This document shows positions 40,475 through 48,713 of a stretch of DNA of 64,000 nucleotides, in pieces. The stretch is from Vibrio zhanjiangensis (GTDB lineage Bacteria > Pseudomonadota > Gammaproteobacteria > Enterobacterales > Vibrionaceae): positions 62,001 through 126,000 of the forward strand of contig NZ_BSPW01000044.1 in the NCBI RefSeq assembly GCF_030161235.1, written 5' to 3'. The notes under the pieces are model-generated. The model made no database searches. It worked only from the letters and a program-made list of their open reading frames with translations, and was not told the origin of the DNA. The translations under genes and the position numbers were made by a program. The first letter of the stretch is position 1, and every line of letters begins with the position of its first letter.

Positions 40475-41208
40475 AAAAATGGATTGTAACTTTATTTGCA
40501 ATACTGCCCACTCTCGTTATGGCTTCAGGGGCGGTGGTGTCACTAGATAAAGCAAATAACGATCTTAGCGATCAAGCGTCACTACAGAACGGCGCTAAAC
40601 TTTTTATGAACTACTGCTTTGGTTGTCATTCATCTCAGTATCAGCGTTATGAGCGTGTTGCACGTGATATAGGTATTCCCGTAGAGCTGCTTAAAGACAA
40701 TCTTATTTTTGACCCCAACGCCAAAGTTGGCGACTTAATGGAAAATGCGATTCCAGACAGTTCAGCTGCGAAATGGTTTGGTGCGACGCCTCCTGACTTA
40801 ACTCTGGTTGCTCGTGTTAGGGGTGTGGATTGGTTGTACACCTATCTTCGTTCATTTTATGAAGATCCTTCTAGACCATTTGGTGTCAATAATATTGTTT
40901 TCCCAAGTGTCGGTATGCCACATGTCCTTGAAGAGCTGCAAGGTATACCAACCCCTGTCTACGAGACTAAGACAGTCAATGGTGAAGAGCATAAAGTGGT
41001 TGTTGGGACTGAAACGAATGGTACTGGTGAGTTAAATCAAGAAGAATATGATGATGCTGTACGAGATTTAGTTAACTTCCTTGAATACTCGGGAGACCCA
41101 GTTAAATTGGAGCGCAACGCATTGGGATGGTGGGTGATGGCATTTTTAGTTATTTTCACTATCGTCGTTGTCTTGCTTAAGAAAGAATATTGGCGTGATG
41201 TCCATTAA
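40471..41208 (+). CDS. petC: Ubiquinol-cytochrome c reductase, cytochrome c1 subunit
   Basis: Carries electrons from the Rieske protein to soluble cytochrome c on the periplasmic side. The 245 residues have an N-terminal signal peptide (MKKWIVTLFAILPTLVMA), the heme c site CFGCH in NYCFGCHSSQY, a likely axial Met in VGMPHVLEELQG, and a C-terminal membrane anchor (about 218-238, WWVMAFLVIFTIVVVLL). It is the last gene of petABC. Confidence 0.95.
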   Translation: MKKWIVTLFAILPTLVMASGAVVSLDKANNDLSDQASLQNGAKLFMNYCFGCHSSQYQRYERVARDIGIPVELLKDNLIFDPNAKVGDLMENAIPDSSAAKWFGATPPDLTLVARVRGVDWLYTYLRSFYEDPSRPFGVNNIVFPSVGMPHVLEELQGIPTPVYETKTVNGEEHKVVVGTETNGTGELNQEEYDDAVRDLVNFLEYSGDPVKLERNALGWWVMAFLVIFTIVVVLLKKEYWRDVH

Positions 41209-41211
41209 TTG

Positions 41212-41220
41212 TGCTAATAT
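41212..41220 (+). promoter_or_regulatory. Possible extended -10 promoter for sspA
   Basis: TGC immediately before TAATAT forms an extended -10 element, with a weak TTGGCG at 41190-41195 (19-base spacing). Transcripts from here would carry the hairpin at 41249 in the sspA leader. Tentative. Confidence 0.35.
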
Positions 41221-41248
41221 GTGCTGCTAATTCCCAATTTTATTGTTG

Positions 41249-41277
41249 ATAATGGAGGCTTAGCCTCCATTATTTTT
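41249..41277 (+). terminator. Strong intrinsic terminator between petC and sspA
   Basis: ATAATGGAGGC pairs perfectly (11 bp) with GCCTCCATTAT over a TTA loop, then five T residues. It ends only 28 bases before the sspA ATG. Confidence 0.88.
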
Positions 41278-41304
41278 ATATCCGTATGTGTGCTGGAGGG
41301 CTCC

Positions 41305-41940
41305 ATGGCTGTAGCTGCCAATAAACGTTCTGTGATGACTCTATTTTCAAGTGCATCTGATATGTATAGCCATCAGGTCCGTATTGTCCTGGCTGAAAAA
41401 GGCGTAAGCGTTGAAGTTGAATTAGTCGATGAAGCAAACCTTCCTGCTGAATTGATCGAACTAAACCCTTATAAATCAGTGCCTACTCTGGTTGATCGCG
41501 AGCTGGCTTTGTACGACTCGAAAATCATTATGGAATACCTAGATGAGCGTTTTCCTCATCCGCCATTAATGCCTGTTTATCCTGTTGCAAGAGGAAACAG
41601 TCGTCTGATGATTTATCGTATTGAGAAAAACTGGTACTCACTTGCAGAAAAGATTACTAAAGGTAATGCTGAAGAAGCGGAAGCTGCTCGTAATAAATTG
41701 CGTAATGATTTACTAACGCTAGGTCCAGTATTTGCTGAGTTTGAGTACTTCATGAGTGAAGAGTTTAGCTTAATTGACTGTTACTTAGCGCCGTTGTTAT
41801 GGCGTTTGCCACAGTTAGGTATCGATTTAGTTGGCCCAGGTTCGAAAGAGCTGAAAGTTTACATGAATCGTGTATTTGAACGTGATTCTTTCTTGGCTTC
41901 TTTAACGGAAGCTGAGCGTGAAATGCGCCTAAGTCGCTAG
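41305..41940 (+). CDS. sspA: Stringent starvation protein A
   Basis: Glutathione-transferase-fold protein that binds RNA polymerase and promotes stress and stationary-phase gene expression in E. coli. The 211 residues start at ATG 41305 (MAVAANKRSVMTLFSSASDM) with GGAGGG upstream; an in-frame extension back to 41221 would run through the terminator hairpin. YSHQVRIVLAEKG and PHPPLMPVYPVARG are conserved, the latter part of the surface pocket. sspB follows after 12 bases. Confidence 0.95.
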   Translation: MAVAANKRSVMTLFSSASDMYSHQVRIVLAEKGVSVEVELVDEANLPAELIELNPYKSVPTLVDRELALYDSKIIMEYLDERFPHPPLMPVYPVARGNSRLMIYRIEKNWYSLAEKITKGNAEEAEAARNKLRNDLLTLGPVFAEFEYFMSEEFSLIDCYLAPLLWRLPQLGIDLVGPGSKELKVYMNRVFERDSFLASLTEAEREMRLSR

Positions 41941-41952
41941 TTAGGAAGCGAG

Positions 41953-42444
41953 ATGGACATACCAAACATGACACCACGTCGACCATATATGCTTCGAGCA
42001 TTTTATGATTGGTTGGTTGATAATGATCTGACGCCTCACTTGGTTGTCGCTGCAACTTTACCAGGGGTTCGTGTGCCAGTTGAGTTTGTTCAAGATGGGC
42101 AAATCATTTTGAATATCGCTCCTCGTGCTGTGGGAAATTTGGAGTTGGGTAATGAGGCTATTACCTTTAATGCTCGTTTCTCTGGTCGTCCTCATAGTGT
42201 CATTGTTCCTTTGTATGCGGTTCAGGCTATCTATGCGCGTGAAAATGGTGCGGGTACTATGTTTGAGCCAGAAGATGCTTATGACGAAGAAGCTGTTGGG
42301 CTTGCTGAGGAGTCGTCAATGGAAGATCACGATGGTGAAAGTGCTGGACTATCATTGGCCACTGAAATGATTGATGATGGCCCGACTCCAGATGATGAAC
42401 CACCAAGGCCTAAAGGGCGTCCTAGTCTCCGAGTTGTGAAGTGA
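41953..42444 (+). CDS. sspB: ClpXP adaptor SspB
   Basis: Delivers ssrA-tagged peptides to ClpXP for degradation. The 163 residues show the substrate-binding domain (about 5-115) with TPRRPYMLRAFYDWLVDN, LNIAPRAVGNLELGN and YARENGAGTMFEPE, then an acidic flexible linker and the C-terminal ClpX-binding tail RPSLRVVK. In the sspA-sspB operon, ending at a terminator. Confidence 0.96.
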   Translation: MDIPNMTPRRPYMLRAFYDWLVDNDLTPHLVVAATLPGVRVPVEFVQDGQIILNIAPRAVGNLELGNEAITFNARFSGRPHSVIVPLYAVQAIYARENGAGTMFEPEDAYDEEAVGLAEESSMEDHDGESAGLSLATEMIDDGPTPDDEPPRPKGRPSLRVVK

Positions 42445-42447
42445 TGT

Positions 42448-42473
42448 AAAAAGCAGCATACGCTGCTTTTTTT
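42448..42473. terminator. Terminator between convergent sspB and dolP
   Basis: AAAAAGCAGC pairs with GCTGCTTTTT around an ATAC loop, with T runs on both strands; it overlaps the last bases of dolP. Confidence 0.85.
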
Positions 42474-43044
42474 ATTGGTTGCTGGTTTTAAAGGCTTTGA
42501 TAACCTGCTTTACACCAGAAACATTTCTAGCGACATCAACAGCGACATCAGCTTGTTCTGGGGTAAGGTAACCAAGTAAGAAGACTTCTTTATCTTCGGT
42601 AATGACTTTGACTTTAACACCATTAAGTGTTTTGTTGGTCAGTAAGGCTGATTTGACCTTAGTGGTTATCCAACTATCATGGCTAATTTCGCCAATGGAA
42701 AGAGGTGCTTTGATCCTAACTTGATTGTGTATGGTCTTTACGCCTTTTATCTCTTTGGTTTTAGTAACGAAACTATTTAGAAGTTCAGCGGTGCTCGCTT
42801 GCCCTATCAAAATAACTGTACCATCATAGGAACTGGCTGAGATTCTTACGTCATGCTGAAATGGGGCTTTATTGGCGATACCCGCAACTTCAAACTCAAT
42901 ATTGTTGTCATCCCAAATTTCTTGCGTGGTACGAGTGTCTGTCACTATATTCGCGGTAGTTGCTGCCCCTGCAACAAAAAGACCTGCGCAGCCAGTAGTA
43001 CTAAGTAGCAAACAGCTGATAAGTAATGTTTTTAAGTGTTTCAT
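42472..43044 (-). CDS. dolP: BON-domain outer-membrane lipoprotein DolP (YraP)
   Basis: Division- and outer-membrane-integrity lipoprotein with two BON domains. I start at ATG 43044 (190 residues); ATG 43056 is equally possible and lies within the diaA end. The signal peptide MKHLKTLLISCLLLSTTGC places the lipidated Cys at 19. BON1 covers about 45-115 (ISASSYDGTVILIGQ) and BON2 about 120-188 (WITTKVKSALL, VKVITEDKEVFLLGYLT). It follows diaA with overlap or a 4-base gap; diaA-dolP adjacency also occurs in E. coli. Confidence 0.9.
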   Translation of the reverse strand: MKHLKTLLISCLLLSTTGCAGLFVAGAATTANIVTDTRTTQEIWDDNNIEFEVAGIANKAPFQHDVRISASSYDGTVILIGQASTAELLNSFVTKTKEIKGVKTIHNQVRIKAPLSIGEISHDSWITTKVKSALLTNKTLNGVKVKVITEDKEVFLLGYLTPEQADVAVDVARNVSGVKQVIKAFKTSNQ

Positions 43045-43048
43045 GGGG

Positions 43049-43639
43049 TTATTCATCGTGAGCAGGAAAGAGAACTTGATCAATAAGATCGCACAGACAA
43101 TGCAGAGTCACCATATGCACTTCGTGAATTCTTGCTGTTCTGTGAGATGGAATCCTAATTTCAACATCGTTATCACCGAGTAACCCTGCCATTTCACCAC
43201 CGTCTTTACCTGTAAATGCGATGATAGTCATGTCTCGAGTCACGGCGGCTTCCATTGCTTTGATAATGTTTTTGCTATTACCGCTGGTTGATATGGCCAG
43301 TAGAATATCACCGGCTTGACCGAATGCGCGAACCTGCTTTGAGAAAATCTCTTCGTAATGGTAGTCATTTGCTACCGCTGTCAGAGTGGTATTATCGGCA
43401 GTTAGAGCCATTGCTGGTAGGCTAGGGCGTTCAGTTTCAAAGCGATTGAGTAGGCAAGAAACGAATTGTTGTGCGTTGGAAGAAGATCCTCCGTTGCCAC
43501 AACATAAAATCTTGTTGCCATTTAGCAGGCTAGCAACCATCGCTTGTGCTGCATGAGTAATGGCATCAGGAAGCGCTTCTGCAGCAGCGATTTGAATCTG
43601 AATACTTTCTGTAAAGCTATCTTTAATGCTGTCTAGCAT
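43049..43639 (-). CDS. diaA: DnaA initiator-associating protein DiaA
   Basis: SIS-domain protein that binds DnaA and promotes timely replication initiation. The 196 residues equal E. coli DiaA; conserved parts are [26 protein letters not shown] and [20 protein letters not shown] strong AAGGATAAT ribosome site overlaps the yraN stop codon, and dolP follows directly. Confidence 0.95.
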   Translation of the reverse strand: MLDSIKDSFTESIQIQIAAAEALPDAITHAAQAMVASLLNGNKILCCGNGGSSSNAQQFVSCLLNRFETERPSLPAMALTADNTTLTAVANDYHYEEIFSKQVRAFGQAGDILLAISTSGNSKNIIKAMEAAVTRDMTIIAFTGKDGGEMAGLLGDNDVEIRIPSHRTARIHEVHMVTLHCLCDLIDQVLFPAHDE

Positions 43640-43642
43640 CGA

Positions 43643-44011
43643 TTATCCTTGAGTTATTGCGTTTTTTATCCATTCGATTTGCTGGCCTTGTTGGTGGATG
43701 GCAATCAGATCAAATCGAAAGTCAGTAGTATGAACGGATTTACCTTGTTTCATCAACCATACATTCGCGGCTTTGACGAGTTTAAGCATTTTTGTTTGAG
43801 TTACCGTCTCCGCTGCATGCCCATAATGCTGGTTTGAGCGATAGCGGACCTCGATAAATACTATGCTGGAACTGTCTTGCATTATAAGATCGAGTTCACC
43901 TCCTTTTACATGGAAGTTTTTCTCGATAGTGACAAGGCCTTGGCGAACTAAATACTGTTCCGCCAAAGCTTCATAATGTTCACCACTTTGCCGTTTAGTC
44001 AGCGTGACCAT
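43643..44011 (-). CDS. yraN: UPF0102 protein YraN
   Basis: Nuclease-like small protein of unclear role; 122 residues. The fold's characteristic motif is GGELDLIMQDSSSIVFIEVRYR (given to indicate the Glu-Asp...Glu-x-Lys/Arg-type site). The ATG at 44011 lies inside lpoA, giving a 17-base overlap, and its stop lies in the diaA ribosome site. Order lpoA-yraN-diaA-dolP equals that in E. coli. Confidence 0.93.
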   Translation of the reverse strand: MVTLTKRQSGEHYEALAEQYLVRQGLVTIEKNFHVKGGELDLIMQDSSSIVFIEVRYRSNQHYGHAAETVTQTKMLKLVKAANVWLMKQGKSVHTTDFRFDLIAIHQQGQQIEWIKNAITQG

Positions 44012-45809
44012 ATTCAGCCCAACTGACTTCGCGTTGTATTACACAATCAGAGCTTAGGCTGAGTAACCCTGTATTGCCTTGTAGGGTGTAACCTTCGACG
44101 ACTTTCATTTGTGGAAGCTGCTCCATCAATAAATATGCATCCATGCCAAGAGCCTGCAGGCGTTTCTCTGCATTTGAGTCTTTTGGCCATAGCTGTTTCA
44201 TTTGCGCTTCAAGTGATTCATTAGGTTGAACGAGCAGTGGAATATCGCTATACATGACACCCGTTAAATCTTCATACTGTTGTTGTCCGCTGTTGCTCCG
44301 AGAGTTGGAAAATAGCTTCGGTGGCACGGTATCAGGGTTAACTGCAACCTCAATGAATGGCTTTAACAGCGTTAATTCTGCATTACCAGCAACAATATAG
44401 ACAGCATCTATATCACGTCTACTGCGTGGTTGGGTTTTTAGGGGAATGTTCAGTAATGATTCCATTTGTGCGATGTGTTGCTGACTTTCTTGCAAACCAA
44501 AGACCTTATTGATGTCTTTTTGTAGTTGGCGTTTATCACCAAACAGATTAACTGCGACTTGATTACGGCTGTATTTTTTCCATTCTTGTTCAAAGGCTTC
44601 GACAACACGAGTGCCCAAAGTACCTTGCGGAGCCAAGACTAATGGGTAGCGATAGCCCTGAGAGTATAAATGCTTTGCAGCTTGTGCAACTTCTTGTTCT
44701 GGTGAAAGGGCAAGATAACAAATGTTGTTTCCAGATTCTAGATTATCTGGAATATTGAGAGCAAGTGTTGGAAGAGGTTGTGAAAAACTCGCTTGGGCTT
44801 GCGTCAACTTATCAATATTACTTTTTACTAATGGGCCGACTATAAAGTCGATGCGTTTTTCTATCAATGTTTGTTCCAGTTGCTCGACGGTGGTGTTGTT
44901 GGTATCAATAATGGTTAAGCTTGCATTCTCATCGCGTTGGTTATCATTCATCATTGCCAAAATGAACCCATCGCGAATCAATTGTGCTTGCTTGGAAAAT
45001 TTACCAGAGAGAGGCAGCAATAGCGCCGTATTTACTGGTTTTGTGACTTCAAGGTTTAAAATGTCGATAATGCCTTGTGGGGTATCTATAGCTGCAGGGT
45101 GATTTGGGTTTTCCTCGAGCCATTTTTCAAGAGTATTCTTGAGCTGAGTAATATTAGCCGACAAGGTTTTGGTATAAATCGCTAATTGTAGCCAACCGTC
45201 CAATATTTCTTCATCACGCTTCGCTGTGTGCTCTGTGATGTCATATTGGTTGTATTGGTTTAAGTTATCCCAAATATTTTGAGAAATATCTTTTTGTTGG
45301 GAAGGTTGCGCATAGTTGGCTGACTCAACAAGTTCTCTTGCCGCTTCAAAGTAATTTCCCTTTTGATTGAATAAGTTAGCTCTCATCTTATGATAGGTTT
45401 GCCATTGCGTATCGGCTAATTTCCATGATGAAGAGAAATTTAGCGTATTTAGCGCTTTGTCATATTGGCTTTGTTTAATCAGCAGCTCGGCATGCGAGAG
45501 TTGCCATTCCGCCTGCTGCATATGAGAAAGGTCTTGCCTAGCGAGACGGCGTATGAGTAGATCACTCTGGGTGTAGTCGTTAGATTTTATCGCAGCTTTT
45601 AACGCCATGATTAGCCAATCATTTTGAATATTCCCCTGACTGCTGTCTGCCCGCATTAGGTAAGTGCGAGTTGACTGATTAGGTGAGAGGGTAATATCTA
45701 CGTTTGTTTGTTTAGTCGGACCTGTAGAACACGCTGACAAAATGACAGCGAGGGCTACAGGAGTCAGTATGCGTGTTACACTGAGTCTCTTGTGGTTGTT
45801 CATGGCCAT
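43995..45809 (-). CDS. lpoA: Penicillin-binding protein activator LpoA
   Basis: Outer-membrane lipoprotein that reaches through the periplasm to activate PBP1a. The 604 residues have a lipoprotein signal with lipobox LSAC (Cys27 with this start; ATG 45803 would give Cys25), an N-terminal TPR-like helical domain (about 45-255) and a C-terminal periplasmic-binding-protein-like domain (about 260-600) with TALLLPLSGKFSKQAQLIRDGF. It is divergent from rsmI with 63 bases between, as in E. coli. Confidence 0.94.
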   Translation of the reverse strand: MAMNNHKRLSVTRILTPVALAVILSACSTGPTKQTNVDITLSPNQSTRTYLMRADSSQGNIQNDWLIMALKAAIKSNDYTQSDLLIRRLARQDLSHMQQAEWQLSHAELLIKQSQYDKALNTLNFSSSWKLADTQWQTYHKMRANLFNQKGNYFEAARELVESANYAQPSQQKDISQNIWDNLNQYNQYDITEHTAKRDEEILDGWLQLAIYTKTLSANITQLKNTLEKWLEENPNHPAAIDTPQGIIDILNLEVTKPVNTALLLPLSGKFSKQAQLIRDGFILAMMNDNQRDENASLTIIDTNNTTVEQLEQTLIEKRIDFIVGPLVKSNIDKLTQAQASFSQPLPTLALNIPDNLESGNNICYLALSPEQEVAQAAKHLYSQGYRYPLVLAPQGTLGTRVVEAFEQEWKKYSRNQVAVNLFGDKRQLQKDINKVFGLQESQQHIAQMESLLNIPLKTQPRSRRDIDAVYIVAGNAELTLLKPFIEVAVNPDTVPPKLFSNSRSNSGQQQYEDLTGVMYSDIPLLVQPNESLEAQMKQLWPKDSNAEKRLQALGMDAYLLMEQLPQMKVVEGYTLQGNTGLLSLSSDCVIQREVSWAEYGHAD

Positions 45810-45872
45810 GAGTTATTAACTATTTCCGTACAAAATTTTGTCTATATTAATCGTTGAAGTGATGGTAAACAA

Positions 45873-46736
45873 ATGACAGATCAAAAAACCTTACCAACTG
45901 AGGTCCCAACCCTCTATATTGTCCCGACGCCAATTGGCAATTTAGGTGATATCACTCAACGGGCACTTGAAATATTAACCAATGTTGATCTTATTGCTGC
46001 TGAAGATACTCGTCACACAGGCAAACTGCTTTCACACTTTGGCATTTCGACGAAAACCTTTGCTCTTCATGATCATAATGAGCAGCAAAAAGCGCAAGTT
46101 TTGGTTGAGAAACTGTTAGCTGGGTACTCTATTGCACTTGTTTCTGATGCGGGTACCCCATTAATCAGTGATCCAGGATATCATTTAGTGACGAAGTGTC
46201 GTCAGGCCGGGGTTAAAGTTGTGCCCTTGCCAGGTGCATGCGCTTTAGTGACAGCTCTGAGCGCATCAGGTTTACCTTCAGATCGATTTAGCTTTGAAGG
46301 TTTTTTGCCCGCGAAAAGTAAAGGAAGAAAAGACAAATTTCTTGAAATTGCTAAAGTTGAACGTACCTGTATTTTTTACGAATCGCCACATCGAATTCTC
46401 GATTCTCTGACTGATATGCTCGATATTCTGGGTCCTGAACGTGAAGTCGTTTTAGCTCGTGAACTGACGAAGACATTTGAAACGATTCATGGTTTACCCT
46501 TGGGGCAGTTAGTAGATTGGGTTAAATCCGATCACAATCAGCAACGAGGCGAAATGGCGCTGCTTATTCATGGATATCGAGCTGTCAGTGAGGATTCTTT
46601 GCCAGAAGACGCAACGCGAGCACTGACTATTTTAAGTAAAGAGCTACCGCTAAAAAAAGCAGCGGCTTTGGCCGCTGAAATATATAACTTAAAGAAAAAT
46701 GCGCTTTACAAATGGGGTCTAGAGTCTCTTGATTGA
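45873..46736 (+). CDS. rsmI: 16S rRNA (cytidine(1402)-2'-O)-methyltransferase
   Basis: Methylates the ribose of C1402 in 16S rRNA with S-adenosylmethionine. The 287 residues (E. coli 286) match the tetrapyrrole-methylase fold: [52 protein letters not shown] and [12 protein letters not shown]. With RsmH it modifies the same P-site nucleotide, and rsmH lies about 700 bases downstream past rnpB. Confidence 0.96.
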   Translation: MTDQKTLPTEVPTLYIVPTPIGNLGDITQRALEILTNVDLIAAEDTRHTGKLLSHFGISTKTFALHDHNEQQKAQVLVEKLLAGYSIALVSDAGTPLISDPGYHLVTKCRQAGVKVVPLPGACALVTALSASGLPSDRFSFEGFLPAKSKGRKDKFLEIAKVERTCIFYESPHRILDSLTDMLDILGPEREVVLARELTKTFETIHGLPLGQLVDWVKSDHNQQRGEMALLIHGYRAVSEDSLPEDATRALTILSKELPLKKAAALAAEIYNLKKNALYKWGLESLD

Positions 46737-46821
46737 TTTGACTTAGTCAGATGTTCTGAGAGGAATAATGCTGAAATTTGCATCAGTTGGCTGCTTGATT
46801 TCATCATATTTGTGATCTCGC

Positions 46822-46850
46822 TAGACACTGGATGTTAATGTCTATACAAT
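46822..46850 (+). promoter_or_regulatory. rnpB promoter
   Basis: TAGACA (46822-46827) and TACAAT (46845-46850) with a 17-base spacer, placing the transcription start at about 46858, exactly the predicted 5' end of the RNA. Confidence 0.8.
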
Positions 46851-46857
46851 CCGCCTC

Positions 46858-47251
<394 letters not shown>

Positions 47252-47256
47252 ATTCG

Positions 47257-47293
47257 AAACCCATCATAGCACTCGTGTTATGATGGGTTTTTT
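47257..47293 (+). terminator. rnpB terminator
   Basis: AAACCCATCATA pairs perfectly with TATGATGGGTTT around a ten-base loop; T residues follow. Confidence 0.9.
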
Positions 47294-47438
47294 GCTTTTT
47301 ATTGACGAACTTACTGCGATAAGCACTAAACTTAGCGCCATATCACGTGTACGATTTAGCATAGGTAGCTATCCCGTGCTAAAAGAGTAAACTGGGTAGT
47401 TTTTTAGCGCATCGGTGCGAGAGCGAGATATAGATACG

Positions 47439-48389
47439 ATGACCGAAGAATTTAAGCATATTTCTGTTTTACTGCATGAATCTATCGATGGTTTAGCAAT
47501 TAAGCCTGATGGTATTTACATTGATGGAACCTTTGGTCGTGGTGGACATAGCCGCCAGATATTGAGCAAACTAGGAACCGAAGGCCGTTTGTTCAGTATT
47601 GATCGTGATCCTCAGGCAATTGCAGAGGCCAAGACGATTGATGATGTTAGGTTTAATATTATTCATGGCCCCTTCTCAGGTATGGCGGAATATGCAAAGC
47701 AGCGCGACTTAGTGGGTAAAATCGATGGCGTATTGCTTGATTTAGGCGTTTCGTCTCCCCAATTGGATGATGCAGAACGTGGTTTTAGCTTTATGAAAGA
47801 TGGTCCATTGGATATGAGAATGGATCCGACTTCAGGTATACCTGTGTCTCAGTGGCTTGTCGAAGCGGATCTTGATGATATTACTTGGGTTATCCGTGAA
47901 TTTGGTGAAGATAAACATGCTCGCCGTATTGCAAAAGCCATCGTGGCTTATCGAGAAAATGAAGACAATGAGCCTCTAACACGAACCAGTCAATTGGCTA
48001 AATTGATTTCAGATGCGGCCCCAAAAAGTTTCAAAGAGAAGAAACATCCGGCAACGCGTACCTTCCAAGCATTTCGAATCTATATTAATAGTGAACTGGA
48101 AGAGATTGACACGGCATTAAAAGCAGCCGCAAGTATTTTAGCTCCCAAAGGTCGTTTGTCGGTCATAAGTTTTCACTCACTCGAAGACAGAATGGTAAAG
48201 CGATTCATTCGTAAAGAGAGCAAAGGGCCAGACGTGCCGCACGGTATTCCTCTGACCGAGGAACAAATCAGTGCTCTCGGTAGCGCCAATTTAATGCCTG
48301 TGGGTAAAGCGATTAAACCGTCTAAACAAGAAGTCGAAGTGAATACACGCTCTCGCAGCTCGGTACTTAGAATCGCAGAGAAGCTTTAG
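47439..48389 (+). CDS. rsmH: 16S rRNA (cytosine(1402)-N4)-methyltransferase
   Basis: Methylates N4 of C1402 in 16S rRNA; first gene of the dcw cluster here. The 316 residues start at ATG 47439, preceded by a weak GAGA-type site; a GTG at 47415 would extend it without family support. Conserved parts: [51 protein letters not shown] and [14 protein letters not shown]. ftsL follows after six bases. mraZ, which usually precedes it, is absent: rnpB's terminator ends only 145 bases upstream. Confidence 0.96.
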   Translation: MTEEFKHISVLLHESIDGLAIKPDGIYIDGTFGRGGHSRQILSKLGTEGRLFSIDRDPQAIAEAKTIDDVRFNIIHGPFSGMAEYAKQRDLVGKIDGVLLDLGVSSPQLDDAERGFSFMKDGPLDMRMDPTSGIPVSQWLVEADLDDITWVIREFGEDKHARRIAKAIVAYRENEDNEPLTRTSQLAKLISDAAPKSFKEKKHPATRTFQAFRIYINSELEEIDTALKAAASILAPKGRLSVISFHSLEDRMVKRFIRKESKGPDVPHGIPLTEEQISALGSANLMPVGKAIKPSKQEVEVNTRSRSSVLRIAEKL

Positions 48390-48395
48390 ATAGCT

Positions 48396-48713
48396 ATGAA
48401 CAACCCCGTACCTAATCTGGCCAAACTCATCGCATTGGACCTTGTCACTGTCGGACGTATACCTCTGCTGATCCTGACGTTGATTTTTGCGTCTGCGATG
48501 GCCGTTGTATTTACTACACATCATACACGTCAAGCAATCACAGAAAAGGACTTGGCTCTTCAAGAGCGGGAGCGACTCGACAATGAGTGGCGCAATCTAT
48601 TGCTTGAAGAGACCGCCTTGGCAGAGCACAGCCGAGTGCAGGAAATCGCGAAAGACGAATTGCAGATGAAACGCCCTGATGCGGATAAAGAGGTGGTGAT
48701 TGATTTACCATGA
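48396..48713 (+). CDS. ftsL: Cell division protein FtsL
   Basis: Bitopic divisome protein that works with FtsB and FtsQ to activate septal synthesis. The 105 residues have a short cytoplasmic N-terminus, one membrane helix (about 23-41, PLLILTLIFASAMAVVFTT) and a periplasmic coiled coil (about 45-85, with LQERERLDNEWRNLLLEE). The ftsI ATG overlaps its stop by four bases. Confidence 0.93.
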   Translation: MNNPVPNLAKLIALDLVTVGRIPLLILTLIFASAMAVVFTTHHTRQAITEKDLALQERERLDNEWRNLLLEETALAEHSRVQEIAKDELQMKRPDADKEVVIDLP

